Assembly (NCBI RefSeq): GCF_900117415.1
Contig: NZ_FPEI01000006.1
Location: forward strand, 682,001-746,000
From: Hyphomicrobium sp. CS1BSMeth3
GTDB taxonomy: Bacteria > Pseudomonadota > Alphaproteobacteria > Rhizobiales > Hyphomicrobiaceae
Direction of reading: 5' to 3'
Length of the DNA stretch: 64,000 nucleotides
This document shows positions 53,534 through 63,098 of the stretch, one piece after another. Position 1 is the first letter of the stretch, and each line of letters begins with the position of its first letter. A model generated the notes under the pieces. It did not search any database, was not told where the DNA came from, and saw only the letters and a list, made by a program, of their open reading frames with translations. The position numbers and the translations under genes are program-made.

Positions 53534-54991
53534 ATGACGAAACCTCCAGGAGACGAAGTGGAGTTGAAGCTGGAGCTGCAGCCTGAAGCAGCCGACAGGC
53601 TGGAGGCTGCCGCTCCGTTCGCCGGCAAGCCGGATATCATCCGGCAGCACGCGATCTATTTCGATACGCCCGACCACGCGCTCGCCAATGTCGGTCTGTC
53701 GTTGCGCGTTCGTCGCAACGGCGACAAACGCGTGCAAACGATCAAAGCGTACGGCGCAGCCGCAGCGGGTATTTTTGTTCGCTCTGAATGGGAGCGCGAG
53801 GTCGAAGACAACAATCCTATCTTCGACGCCACCACGCCGATTTCGGCGCTGCTTGCCGACAAGATCACCGAGATCGCGCCGCTGTTCACCGTGGAGAACG
53901 AGCGTCGGCTATGGAATGCCGACGGCGTCGAAATCGCCCTCGATCGCGGGCGTATACTGGCCGGCGAGCGCGAGACCCCGCTATGCGAGATCGAGCTTGA
54001 GCAGAAAGGCGGTGATCCCGCCGCGCTCTTCGTCCTGGCGAGGCGCATCGATGCGATAGCTCCGGTTCAGCTGGGCATTCTCAGCAAGGCCGAGCGCGGC
54101 TATCGGCTGCTTGACGCAGCGCCGGGCGCGTCGAAAGCCGGCCCCATCAACCTGACGGCGGGTATCAGCGCGGTTCGAGCCTTTCAGGAGATTGTCCGCG
54201 CCTGCCTGCGCCACTTCCGGCTGAATGTGCCTCTGATCCTCAATCAGCAGGATGCGACTGCGCTTCACCAGGCGCGCGTCGCGCTGCGGCGGCTTCGCTC
54301 GGCCCTGTCGATCCACAAGCCGATGCTCGGCGATAACCGTGCCGGGACGCTGAATGCCGAGCTGCGCTGGCTCGCCGCCGAGCTGGGCAAGGCGCGCGAC
54401 CTCGACGTGCTGATTGAACGCACCGCCGACGGCCCGCTTGCTTGCCGCCTGCAGGCGGCGCGGGCGGCTGTCTATGTGGACGTGATTGAGGTGCTAGGAT
54501 CGGACCGCACGCGTGCACTCATGATCGACATTGCCGAATGGGCCGCTACCGGCGCCTGGCTTTCGCATCCGGATGGCCGGGAGCTGCGCGAGCTTCCCGC
54601 CCGCGAGTTCGCGGCCAAAGCGCTCGACAGGTTTCGCCGCAAGGTCAAGAAGGGCGGTCGTGATCTTGACGAACTGGACGACGCGGCCCGCCACGAGGTT
54701 CGCAAGGCCGCCAAGAAACTGCGCTATGCGTCTGAGTTCTTCACAGCGCTCTATGATCGCAAGCGCGAGCGGCGCCGGCACAAGCGCTTCGTCTTGGCGC
54801 TGGAGACACTGCAGGATCAGCTCGGCGCCTTGAACGACCTAGCCACCGCACCTGAAGTGCTGCGCAGGCTAGGGCTTGCAGAAGATCCCAGTGTCAACGA
54901 CCTTCTGGGCGGTACCAAGAAAGCAGATCTGCTTGAAGACGCTGCCGAAGCGCATGACGCGCTGGTGGATACAAAGCGTTTCTGGCCATAG
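53534..54991 (+). CDS. CYTH and CHAD domain protein
   Basis: 485 aa. The CYTH domain (about 5-200) starts VELKLELQPEA (the E-x-E-x-K type signature EVELKLE) and has QHAIYFDTPDHAL and ICEIELE-like acidic strands; family members hydrolyse inorganic triphosphate. The CHAD domain (about 215-480) is helical with conserved histidines and arginines: ALHQARVALRRLRSAL, ARHEVRKAAKKLRYASEF, which bind polyphosphate. Likely role: tripolyphosphate/polyphosphate metabolism or granule association in the cytoplasm. Confidence 0.92.
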   Translation: MTKPPGDEVELKLELQPEAADRLEAAAPFAGKPDIIRQHAIYFDTPDHALANVGLSLRVRRNGDKRVQTIKAYGAAAAGIFVRSEWEREVEDNNPIFDATTPISALLADKITEIAPLFTVENERRLWNADGVEIALDRGRILAGERETPLCEIELEQKGGDPAALFVLARRIDAIAPVQLGILSKAERGYRLLDAAPGASKAGPINLTAGISAVRAFQEIVRACLRHFRLNVPLILNQQDATALHQARVALRRLRSALSIHKPMLGDNRAGTLNAELRWLAAELGKARDLDVLIERTADGPLACRLQAARAAVYVDVIEVLGSDRTRALMIDIAEWAATGAWLSHPDGRELRELPAREFAAKALDRFRRKVKKGGRDLDELDDAARHEVRKAAKKLRYASEFFTALYDRKRERRRHKRFVLALETLQDQLGALNDLATAPEVLRRLGLAEDPSVNDLLGGTKKADLLEDAAEAHDALVDTKRFWP

Positions 54992-55228
54992 GCAGCACCG
55001 GTTTGGCGATCAGTCTTGATCCGGGCTATGGCGGTCCGAGGGCTAACGCGCCGACGGTTTGAAACCATCGTTCGGGACATCGTGTTCTGTTTGACAATGT
55101 TCACTTTCCTCCTCCGACCCGGAGGAAGCGTGCCGTTCCACATCGCGGTGGTCGACCTCCGCACCTGTTCCGGTCGAATGCAACAGGCCGCGGAGGTCGT
55201 GCCTGAGGCACGGGCAAGGAAAGCAGAC

Positions 55229-56116
55229 ATGATGATCGCCATCATCGAGGCGCCTTCCATTCTCGGCCTCTTTCCCAAAGGCGTCGAAACTCTGCCTCGC
55301 GCTTTGCTCGGCGCCGGTCTCTCCGAGCGGCTCGAGGCGCGGCATGCCGGGCGGGTCGAGCCTCCAGCCTATGACGATAAGCGCGATCCCGAGACGGGGC
55401 TGCTCAATCCCGACGGACTTGCAAGCTATTCTGTCAAACTGGCGGATGCGGTCGAAGCGGTGCTGGAGGCAGGTGAGTTCCCGCTGGTGCTCGGCGGCGA
55501 TTGCTCGATCCTTTTGGGCTGCACGCTTGCAACGAGACGCCGCGGGCGCTCAGGGCTGCTGTTCATCGACGGGCATGCGGACTTCTACCAGCCCGAAGCG
55601 GAGCCAGCCGGCGAGGCGGCGTCGATGGATCTGGCGCTCGTCACTGGACGCGGCCCCGCGATCGTCACCGACATCGAAGGCCGGCGACCTTTCGTGCGCG
55701 ACGAGGATGTCGTCGCGCTGGCGCGGCGGGATGAAGAGGATACCGAGAAGTATGGAAGCCAGCGGATCGAGGACACCGCGATCGCCGCGTTCAGCCTCAG
55801 CAAGATCCGCGAGGTTGGCCTGGCGGCGACGCTGAAAGAGACTATGGAGCGGCTGAACGCACCATCACTGAAGGGCTTCTGGATACACCTCGATGCCGAT
55901 GCTCTCGATGACACCATCATGCCGGCGGTCGACTACAGAATGCCCGGCGGCCTCGCATGGGACGAACTCGTGACCATCCTGCGCACCACTATCGGTTGCG
56001 GGAAGCCGATTGGGCTGAACGTCACGATCTTCAACCCAAAGCTTGATAAGGATGGCTCGATTGCCAAGCGCCTCGTCGATGTTCTGCGCGACGGCCTGAA
56101 GCCCCGCGATGCATGA
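55229..56116 (+). CDS. Arginase-family (ureohydrolase) protein
   Basis: 295 aa; ATG at 55229 has AAGGA eight bases upstream; a longer frame to 55016 is less likely. Metal-site motifs are LVLGGDCSILLG, LLFIDGHADFY and HLDADALDD. The first normally reads GGDHS, so one Mn ligand is Cys instead of His, as in some subfamilies. Aspartates of the other motifs are kept. It should hydrolyse a guanidino or formimino group; the exact substrate (arginine, agmatine, formiminoglutamate or other) is not readable. Confidence 0.85.
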   Translation: MMIAIIEAPSILGLFPKGVETLPRALLGAGLSERLEARHAGRVEPPAYDDKRDPETGLLNPDGLASYSVKLADAVEAVLEAGEFPLVLGGDCSILLGCTLATRRRGRSGLLFIDGHADFYQPEAEPAGEAASMDLALVTGRGPAIVTDIEGRRPFVRDEDVVALARRDEEDTEKYGSQRIEDTAIAAFSLSKIREVGLAATLKETMERLNAPSLKGFWIHLDADALDDTIMPAVDYRMPGGLAWDELVTILRTTIGCGKPIGLNVTIFNPKLDKDGSIAKRLVDVLRDGLKPRDA

Positions 56117-56156
56117 GGCTCCGCTCCGTGTTATCCCGTTGGGCGACGGCGCTGCT

Positions 56157-56804
56157 TCAGACGGGCACCGGCTTCCGCGCCATGATGAAAATGCGGGGGT
56201 CTTTGCGTTGTGATCCGTGTCGCACACGCTCGACCACGGTGAAGCCCGCCTGCGCGATATCCGCCTCGAGCTCGGCCGCCGTGAAAAACGAGACGTAGGG
56301 CGCCTTGCCCACCAACCTCATCGCGGGTACGGCCCAACGAATAAGCAAGTTCATCTCGGACAGGCAGGGTGTCTTCGAAACGAAGTGACCACCGGGCTTC
56401 AGCAGCCGACGCACTTGGGCAAGGACTGAGGGTCTATCAGCCAGCAGGTGCAGAAGGTTGAAGGCCAGGACGGCATCGAAGGTGCCTTCTGCCGCAGACA
56501 GACGATCGGCCGAGGCAGCAGTAAACTCGACATTGTGGCACCCGTCGGCGACAGCTTTCTCGCGCGCGATCGCGATCATCTCTTGTGAAGCGTCGATCGC
56601 GACAATGCGGGCGACGTGCGGCGCAAGCCTCAGCGCCGTCGTGCCGGTCCCACAGCCGAGTTCGAGCACGGTGTCGGAGCCGCGCAGCAGCTGCGCCGTG
56701 CGGTCGAGCGTGCGCTCGTAACCAGCCATATCCTTGATCGGGCTGCGCGCGTACTTCCGTGCGGCCCGGTCCCAGAAGCGCCCGTCGTCGATGGAAGCGT
56801 GCAT
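56157..56804 (-). CDS. Class I SAM-dependent methyltransferase
   Basis: 215 aa; ATG at 56804 with AGGGA about eight bases upstream. The long open frame upstream to 57206 is antisense to another gene. Motif I VLELGCGTGTTAL, motif II RIVAIDASQEM, FDAVLAFNLLHLL and the LKPGGHFVSKTP post-motif strand are typical of UbiE/Methyltransf_11-type enzymes. C-terminal segment suits a small-molecule or lipid substrate. Converges with the arginase-family gene. Confidence 0.9.
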   Translation of the reverse strand: MHASIDDGRFWDRAARKYARSPIKDMAGYERTLDRTAQLLRGSDTVLELGCGTGTTALRLAPHVARIVAIDASQEMIAIAREKAVADGCHNVEFTAASADRLSAAEGTFDAVLAFNLLHLLADRPSVLAQVRRLLKPGGHFVSKTPCLSEMNLLIRWAVPAMRLVGKAPYVSFFTAAELEADIAQAGFTVVERVRHGSQRKDPRIFIMARKPVPV

Positions 56805-56938
56805 GTGTATTCCCTGTGACGCAAGCGGGTGTCGGCAAGCAGGATGGATGGGAATTATCGCCCCAGTGTGACCTGCGCGGCCCCCCGGCACAGCATCGGA
56901 GATTGAACCAGACGAGTTGCCTTCGACAGAGGCGGCCG

Positions 56939-57877
56939 TCACCCGTCCAAGGCCTCGAACACTTCCAGCGCCGAGCGTGCCCGTCGGGGGAACGTTACCT
57001 CGAGCTCGGCTGTGTCGAGCGCGCACTTCCTGAGGCCGAAGGTGCCCGGCACTTCGCGCATTTCGTAGAAGCGAACCTGCCTGTCCCGTTTTTCCAGCGC
57101 CTTCACGATCGTGTACTTGACCGTGAGTTGGCAGCGAATCCCGAACACGACCTCCTCGAGCTCGAGAGGGGATTGGTTCGCGCCACGCGTTCCGAGCAGG
57201 CGCCACTCCAGTTCGTATCGCCAGCTCTTCGCCTTCCGCAATAGCACCGCCTCATCGACCCGGCACCGGGCGGCTTCGTCAACATCCATTGCCGCAATGT
57301 CGCTCGCCCTTACAGCACGGCTTCCCCCGTAACTCATCTTGTGGAGATAGCCAGCGGCTTCCAGTGGAACGGAATAGCCGGCACAGAGGCCTCTGTGCTG
57401 ATCGCCATAGTGGCTCCACATCAGAGGACACGTCGCTCGCGTGCCGAAGGAAACGATACCCCGATCATAGCGGCGCAGAAGCTCTTCCTCGAGGTATTGC
57501 GTGAGAAGGAATCGATATGGGTCCTCGGCCTCGTACATTGGATTGCCGGCATCGTAGCGAACCTCGCGAAGGAGCTGGATGGCCCGGCTTCGGCTCAGGC
57601 GGGTGATCTGTTCGATGGTTCTCGGGCCGCGATACTTGATGACCTTGGCCGCCGCGTTCATCTGCGCCTGTGTGCGGGCCTCAACAAGACGCTTCAAGAG
57701 ACTTTCCAGCGCATCGACATCGAGATCGGCCTCGAGAGACGGCCTGCTGTCGAGCGGATCGTTGAAATCGCTCGGATTGGCATAGTACAGCTCGTCGGCC
57801 ACAAGCATGTCGAGGACGCGATTGCTGAAAGCACGGTATTTGTAGAGTCTCTTCGGTGGTTCAGGCATCTTTGCCAT
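56939..57877 (-). CDS. DUF2971 family protein
   Basis: 312 aa. RLYKYRAFSNRVLDML, LYYANPSDFNDPLD and the MWSHYGDQHRGLCAGY motif match DUF2971, a family of unknown enzymatic function that is frequent in defence islands. A second possible start (MPEPPK) lies three codons in. It is 38 bases downstream of the RloC-like gene in the same direction, so the two are probably co-transcribed. Confidence 0.88.
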   Translation of the reverse strand: MAKMPEPPKRLYKYRAFSNRVLDMLVADELYYANPSDFNDPLDSRPSLEADLDVDALESLLKRLVEARTQAQMNAAAKVIKYRGPRTIEQITRLSRSRAIQLLREVRYDAGNPMYEAEDPYRFLLTQYLEEELLRRYDRGIVSFGTRATCPLMWSHYGDQHRGLCAGYSVPLEAAGYLHKMSYGGSRAVRASDIAAMDVDEAARCRVDEAVLLRKAKSWRYELEWRLLGTRGANQSPLELEEVVFGIRCQLTVKYTIVKALEKRDRQVRFYEMREVPGTFGLRKCALDTAELEVTFPRRARSALEVFEALDG

Positions 57878-57915
57878 GCAGTTATCCGGGGGATTGCGAA
57901 AGCGAGAGTGGATTC

Positions 57916-60162
57916 TTACGGATCCACTGGTGGCTCGGCTGTTGGAGCTAGTGCAACTGCCTGTCCAGGAACCGAGCCGATCATCATCTCATAGTGACCG
58001 ATGTGGCCGGTCTTCTCGAAGATCTTCTGAAACACATCGAGATAGCGATCGACAATGGAGGCGTCGGCCGAGACGTAGAGGTCGTCGTGAGTAGCGTGAG
58101 AGCCGTCGTTCACCCACGAGAACAGGGAGCCGCATATCTGCTTCTCCTGACCTCCGAACTTCGCCACGATCTCGTCCCGATCCATGTTGCCCAGGAGCTT
58201 GAAGTAGCTTTCAAGGATGCGACGAAGGGTGTTCTGGATGGTCAGGGTCGAGCGATTAGCATTGCGAACCTCCGACCACAACAGCTCGTATGACGTCTTG
58301 ATCGGGTTGTAATTGTAGGTCGTAAGGATCGAGGCATCATTCTGCTTGCGAACGATCCAGAATGTCTCGTGTGTGCGGCACGCCTGGCCGCGCTTCGGGT
58401 CGAAGGATACCTCCTTGTGAAAGTAGATGTTGTGCGTCAGCACAAACACCTGCTTCACTTGTCCTCGCCCCGCGCACGTATCCTCCAGGACCCGCTTGAT
58501 AAGCGCGCTGACAATGAACAGCACGTCGCTGTCGAGGCTGGACACGGGATCGTCGAATACGACGATCCTGTCACCCGTCGTTCCGCTTGCCGACACGCTG
58601 CCGCGGATCAAATGGTAGAAGTAGAGAAAGGCAATGAAGCTCTTCTCGCCCTCGCTCAGCGTCTTCAGCGCATCGCTTCCGTCCTGCCGAACCAACTTGT
58701 AGAGATTGCGCTGCTCGCCCGCTGTCGCCAGCTTGAAGCTCGTGAAACCAAATGAGCTAAGTATCCCGTTGATTTCCTTGACGGTCGGCTCGACGCTTGT
58801 AATTGCTCGTTCGAGCTCGGCGATATCGCTCTTGATACCCGCGAGCTTTGCCCTTCGTGTCTCGATGGCCTTGCTGATGCCCGTGATCGCTTTGTCGAGG
58901 TTGGTCTTGCCCTCGAGGTAAGCGGCAATCACTGCATTGGACTCATCGACCACATAGTACCACGCCTCCGCAACAAGCCTGGCGCGTTCGGCCGCAATGT
59001 TGTCGACGAGGCTGTTGTGCTGGTCGATCCGGGCGTTGGTCTCCTTCATCCGCGCAACAATGCTGTCGGCAATCTCGGCAAGGCCCTCAAGGGCGATGGT
59101 CGCGCTCGGCTCCTTCTTCTTCCTATCGATCTGCCGCTTGTTCAGCTCAATGCGCTGTTCCAACCGGTCGATATCAGCGTGCAAAGCCTCGCTGTCTATG
59201 AACGCGTTGCCCGCAGCCGCAATATCCTTGAGCCGGCGGAGCAAGGTGGAGGAATAGCTTTCATAGGCGGATTGCAGACGATCGATGGCCGCCATATCGG
59301 CAGCGTATGTCTCATCGAAGTAGTCGTTGAGATCGCGGGTCAGATCCGTCAGCAGCTTCTGTTGGCAGAAGGGGCAGACGTCGCCACTCCGATCCAGAAA
59401 GGCACGCCCCTGCTTGACCCAATCGCTGTTGCCAAGGCGCGCAATCAGCGCCGAGACGTTCACATCCGATTTGCCGATCACAGTTTTGGAAAGCACAGCC
59501 GTCTGCTCAAGACCGAGAAGGTCGCCGAAGTCAGGGATGACCACACGAGCCTGTCGCGCCAAGCCTTTCTGAAACACCGCCCCTGCGCGGGCTTTGAGAT
59601 CATCCAGGTCGCACAATGCGGCCTGGTTGGAAGAATGCTCTGCAAGTATCTTGTCGCAAAACCGAGCTTTCGCGTTTCTGAAGCCTTCGAACGCCTCCCG
59701 GAAATGCGCGTCGTGCCGGTTCTTGATCTCCCAGCAAGCGTCCTCGAAGCGGCCTCGTAGCGCCCGGAGATCGCCCTCCTTGCCGGTGCTGCCGTCGGGA
59801 CCTTTCAGGGTGCCTTCGAGCCTACGAACCTCGGCCTCTTCCTCCTGCTGTTTTGCCTTGGCAGCATCAATCTTCGCAAGGGTCTCTGCGGACTCCGCGC
59901 CGAGCGTGAAGATGCCCTTCAGAGTCGATGTGAAATTGCGCTCCACGAAGTCGGAATTGTAGACGAGCCGTTCCATCTCCTGCCCGTTGACCCATGTCAG
60001 CGCGGAGGCCGGACACGATGCCGGATCGGCGATTACCCGTGAAATGGTGGTCTTTCCGGAGCCGTTCGAGCCGAAGATAAAATTGATTTCTCTGCAGGGT
60101 CCAAGGCTCTGTCCGTCGGCTGAGTACGTCGCCCGACCTGCAATCAGTATTGTCTCTAACAT
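57916..60162 (-). CDS. AAA_13-type ATPase, RloC-like anticodon nuclease candidate
   Basis: 748 aa. ABC/SMC-like head: Walker A GSNGSGKT (31-38), then long coiled coils around CPFCQQ (Cys263, Cys266; zinc-hook position), ABC signature TLSEGEKSF, and Walker B/D-loop VVFDDPVSSLDSD followed by VFVLTHNIYFHKE. The C-terminal domain is HEPN-like with LRRILES (Arg647, Glu651) and NDGSHATHDD (His689, His692), the spacing of the Arg-Glu-His triad of PrrC/RloC tRNA anticodon nucleases. Length equals RloC. Predicted to cleave tRNA on phage or DNA-damage stress. No type I restriction genes adjoin it. Confidence 0.82.
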   Translation of the reverse strand: MLETILIAGRATYSADGQSLGPCREINFIFGSNGSGKTTISRVIADPASCPASALTWVNGQEMERLVYNSDFVERNFTSTLKGIFTLGAESAETLAKIDAAKAKQQEEEAEVRRLEGTLKGPDGSTGKEGDLRALRGRFEDACWEIKNRHDAHFREAFEGFRNAKARFCDKILAEHSSNQAALCDLDDLKARAGAVFQKGLARQARVVIPDFGDLLGLEQTAVLSKTVIGKSDVNVSALIARLGNSDWVKQGRAFLDRSGDVCPFCQQKLLTDLTRDLNDYFDETYAADMAAIDRLQSAYESYSSTLLRRLKDIAAAGNAFIDSEALHADIDRLEQRIELNKRQIDRKKKEPSATIALEGLAEIADSIVARMKETNARIDQHNSLVDNIAAERARLVAEAWYYVVDESNAVIAAYLEGKTNLDKAITGISKAIETRRAKLAGIKSDIAELERAITSVEPTVKEINGILSSFGFTSFKLATAGEQRNLYKLVRQDGSDALKTLSEGEKSFIAFLYFYHLIRGSVSASGTTGDRIVVFDDPVSSLDSDVLFIVSALIKRVLEDTCAGRGQVKQVFVLTHNIYFHKEVSFDPKRGQACRTHETFWIVRKQNDASILTTYNYNPIKTSYELLWSEVRNANRSTLTIQNTLRRILESYFKLLGNMDRDEIVAKFGGQEKQICGSLFSWVNDGSHATHDDLYVSADASIVDRYLDVFQKIFEKTGHIGHYEMMIGSVPGQAVALAPTAEPPVDP

Positions 60163-60702
60163 CTCCTTCCTGTCCCTCGTTGGCGCACAAAATATTGCGC
60201 CCGCGAAGTATCGGTCGACTCACGTCGTCAGTAAACTGAGAGCGGCAACTGTCAACAAAGAGTTTGGCGCCATGCGGGTCGCATCTCTACGCGTGCGGGT
60301 AACAGCTGGCGTGACGTCGCTCTTTTTGAGCGCGCTGATGGCAAACGCTGGTCCACGGGGCTGCAGCATGTCCGGCGACGGACGTTCGCCGACATCGCAG
60401 CCTCCTTGAGGTGTCCGTCGCCCTATTGTCCATGAACGGTAGAAGCGACAGCCACGCGATCGTGCCTTCGGCCCTGATCCAGGCTTTGATCTCCAGCACA
60501 GGCGGAGGGATCAGCCGCTGCGCAGCGGCGTCGCGCGTGCCGGCCCACATTGCGTACCTTCCCGTCTCTGTCGACGTCGGGTCAGCGCAGTGAGATGCCT
60601 GCTGGCCACCCCTTCCGTGGACGGATACCAGCCAATCTGGGACAATGTCACCAATGCCCATTGAGCCCCCATCTACCAGTTGACACGGAGCGAACGCAGA
60701 TC
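60163..60702. promoter_or_regulatory. 540-base divergent region between RloC-like and ATPase genes
   Basis: No supported gene; short frames on both strands have no recognisable family. It should hold promoters for the minus-strand RloC-like/DUF2971 unit and the plus-strand ATPase unit. I could not place boxes with confidence; CGGAG lies about 14 bases before the ATG at 60703. Confidence 0.4.
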
Positions 60703-61878
60703 ATGTCGACGTCGCGCAAGCCTCCGACCATCAATCCCGGCGGCGTCGTCTCCGGCACGAACTTCTTCGGCAGGGACGAGGAGGTGAAGCATTTCTGGGA
60801 GGAGATCGACAAGGAACGTCATCTGCTGTTCGTCTCGCCGCGTCGCGTCGGCAAGACCAGCCTAATGCAGGCAATCGCCTCAAAGAAGCGTGCGCCCTGG
60901 ACAGCTGTCTATGTCGATCTGCAAGGCAAGACGACCGCCGTCGGTGTGCTCCAGGAGATCCTGACCAAGGTGGGACAGGCACCAGGCCTTGGCAAACGCA
61001 TGTTCGATGCGTTCTGCGGCGCTGTTTCGCAAGGGGTTAGGGTGTCGGCTGCTGGCATGAGCATCGAGCTCGGCAAGCAGGCGAAGGAAGATTGGGATGG
61101 TCTGGCAGCGCGCCTCGAGGCAAGTCTTCTCGGTCAGCTCAGCGAGAGCGAGCGGCTGCTGTTGATGCTCGACGAGTTTCCAGTGGCCCTCGGCGAGCTG
61201 TTCAAGGATCCGGCAACGGAGCAGGAGGCCCGCAGGCTGTTGCGCTTCTTCCGCAAGATGCGTCTCGACAAGGACAACCGGGGCCGCTTCGCCATGGTGA
61301 TCGGCGGCTCCATCGGCCTCATGCCGCTCCTGCGCAAACACAAGATCTCAGCCGATGCCAACGACCTGCACCCTTTCCGGATCGGACCCTGGAGTGAAGC
61401 GACGGCCAACGCGTTCATGGACGGTGTTGCCAAAAGCGAGCGGTTCGATCTGCCGGCCACAACACGCGGTTTCGTGTTGGATCGGACCGGCCGCAACCCT
61501 ATCCCGTTCCACCTCCAGAAGATGCTAGCAGCTCTCAAGGACCTCGGGATCGCCGCCGATAAGATCGCCGAGGAGGACGTGGACGATGTGTGGATGGAAA
61601 TCCTCGAGCACCTCGACCTCGACCACTACCGCGAGCGCATCGGTTCCATCTTTCCCGATGAGGAAGCGGCACTTGCACTCAATCTTCTCGATAAAATCAC
61701 GACGGACGGGCCAGTGAACCGCCAGGACTTGGTCGCGGCCCTGGGCAACGAAGCCCGCTGCAAGGTAGTGCTGCGCATCCTGATCAGCGACGGCTATCTG
61801 GTTGAAACACGCCAAGGTCAATCCCGCATCGTCACCTTTGCAAATCCGATGCTGGCCAAGTTCTGGAAGGAGTTCTAG
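60703..61878 (+). CDS. P-loop ATPase with winged-helix C-terminus, first of cluster
   Basis: 391 aa; ATG at 60703, the upstream frame to 60550 being unlikely. FFGRDEEVKHFW, Walker A SPRRVGKTSLM (45-55), Walker B LLLMLDEFP (about 150-158) and sensor VIGGSIGL are typical of AAA/STAND-type ATPases of the ORC/CDC6-like class. The C-terminus (about 305-391) looks like a winged helix ending FWKEF. The function is unknown; relatives occur in defence and mobile settings. The 15-bp repeats lie directly after its stop. Confidence 0.82.
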   Translation: MSTSRKPPTINPGGVVSGTNFFGRDEEVKHFWEEIDKERHLLFVSPRRVGKTSLMQAIASKKRAPWTAVYVDLQGKTTAVGVLQEILTKVGQAPGLGKRMFDAFCGAVSQGVRVSAAGMSIELGKQAKEDWDGLAARLEASLLGQLSESERLLLMLDEFPVALGELFKDPATEQEARRLLRFFRKMRLDKDNRGRFAMVIGGSIGLMPLLRKHKISADANDLHPFRIGPWSEATANAFMDGVAKSERFDLPATTRGFVLDRTGRNPIPFHLQKMLAALKDLGIAADKIAEEDVDDVWMEILEHLDLDHYRERIGSIFPDEEAALALNLLDKITTDGPVNRQDLVAALGNEARCKVVLRILISDGYLVETRQGQSRIVTFANPMLAKFWKEF

Positions 61879-61896
61879 CTTTCTGGCGCGGAGGAG

Positions 61897-62001
61897 CCGT
61901 TAGCTACAAATTTGATAGTATCACAATTGATAGCCACGAGCTTGATAGTAGCGAATATGTTAATTACATTTCTGATACTAGAGATCCTGTTAGTTTAGCC
62001 G
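61897..62001 (+). repeat. Seven-unit 15-bp periodic repeat
   Basis: Units start at 61897, 61912, 61927, 61942, 61957, 61972 and 61987. Aligned, they share positions 3 (G), 5 (T) and 6 (A) in all seven and T at 2 in six. Three central units start with TTGATAG exactly. The stretch is AT-rich in GC-rich surroundings. In the plus frame continuing that of the preceding gene it reads as a hydrophobic pentapeptide-like run (L-I-V/A) ending at a TAG at 62000. It could be operator iterons for the next gene or a small coding relic. Confidence 0.75.
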
Positions 62002-62021
62002 GAGGAGCTCCTGCACGCGCC

Positions 62022-63098
62022 ATGGCAAAGAAACCCACTCCATTTGGCGCCCTGGCCGGGCCCCCCGTGAGCGGCCCCGCCTTCTTCGACCGAGAGACCG
62101 AACTCGCCGCGCTCGATCGCGCCATCACCACCGGCGGCAAGGTTCTCCTGGTCGGCCCACGCCGCTCCGGCAAGACGAGCCTGCTGCATCAGGCGCGCAG
62201 GCGCCTCGGCGAGGCCGGGGCGACGCGCAACCCGCTCCATCTCGACCTGTCCGGCGCCAGCGCCCGGGCGAGCGCAGTCCGCATCCTTGCCCTCGCCGCC
62301 CAGCAGGCCCCGCACGCGCGAGAAGTCGCCGCCGCCACTCCTGAGGCAGAGCTGCTCGCCGCGCTGCAGGCCGCCCTGCGCCATCGCGTCGCCGAGGGCC
62401 CCGGTCGCCTTGTCCTCTTCATCGACGAGATCGGCGCACCTCTGGCACCGGACGATGCCGAGAGACAGCTCTGGCGCAATCTGATTGCAGCTCTTGCCGA
62501 TATCGCCGGGCTGACCGTCATCGCCTCCCTCGATACGCGCGTGTTCGATGCTCTGGGCGCACCGAAAGGGTTCGACATCATCCGTATCAAACCTTGGGAC
62601 GCTGACGTCGTCCGCCGCGCCGCCACCGCCTGGGCCCGGGCCGAGCGCATGCCGTCGGAGCTCGTCGATGCCATCGTCGAGCGCCTTTCCCCCGCCTGGC
62701 CGATGGAGCTCATGCGCCTGCTCCTCGAGATCCCGCGCAACGGGCCGCCGACCGAGCGCGCGCTCGATGCGCTTATCGACCGCCAGGCCCGCGACATCTC
62801 CTACGAGGAGGCTGTTCAGCGCCTCGCCACCACAACGCTACGCAAACGCGACGAACACCTCATCCGGCTCATCTTGTCGGCACTCGCTGACAGGAAAGAT
62901 GGCGCAACACCCGAGGCCGTCGCTCAGTCCGCCGTCGAGCAGAAGGCACAGCCGTCCGATATTCTCCGCCTGGCCCGCTGGCTAGCCAACCTCGACCTGA
63001 TCAGTCTCGACGCCAAATCGCATCGCATGCGCGCGCCAACGGCCTTGGCATGGCACAGCCTGCGCCGCGGCCTCGGCCTTCAGGACAAGACCGCGTGA
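62022..63098 (+). CDS. P-loop ATPase, second of cluster
   Basis: 358 aa. FFDRETELAALDRA, Walker A GPRRSGKTSLL (45-55), Walker B LVLFIDEIG (about 128-136), sensor VIASLDTRVFD. Same layout as the first ATPase with a helical/winged C-terminus (about 275-358). GGAGGAG precedes the ATG by 13 bases. The stop overlaps the GTG of the next gene by four bases (GTGA), so the two proteins are probably made in fixed ratio. Confidence 0.82.
   Translation: MAKKPTPFGALAGPPVSGPAFFDRETELAALDRAITTGGKVLLVGPRRSGKTSLLHQARRRLGEAGATRNPLHLDLSGASARASAVRILALAAQQAPHAREVAAATPEAELLAALQAALRHRVAEGPGRLVLFIDEIGAPLAPDDAERQLWRNLIAALADIAGLTVIASLDTRVFDALGAPKGFDIIRIKPWDADVVRRAATAWARAERMPSELVDAIVERLSPAWPMELMRLLLEIPRNGPPTERALDALIDRQARDISYEEAVQRLATTTLRKRDEHLIRLILSALADRKDGATPEAVAQSAVEQKAQPSDILRLARWLANLDLISLDAKSHRMRAPTALAWHSLRRGLGLQDKTA

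Noticed and set aside
60287-60661. 124-codon minus-strand frame between the RloC-like and ATPase genes
   Set aside because: No motif, odd composition, and no plausible operon relation.
61897-62001. CRISPR-like array
   Set aside because: Units are 15 bp, contiguous and degenerate, with no repeat/spacer alternation and no cas genes.
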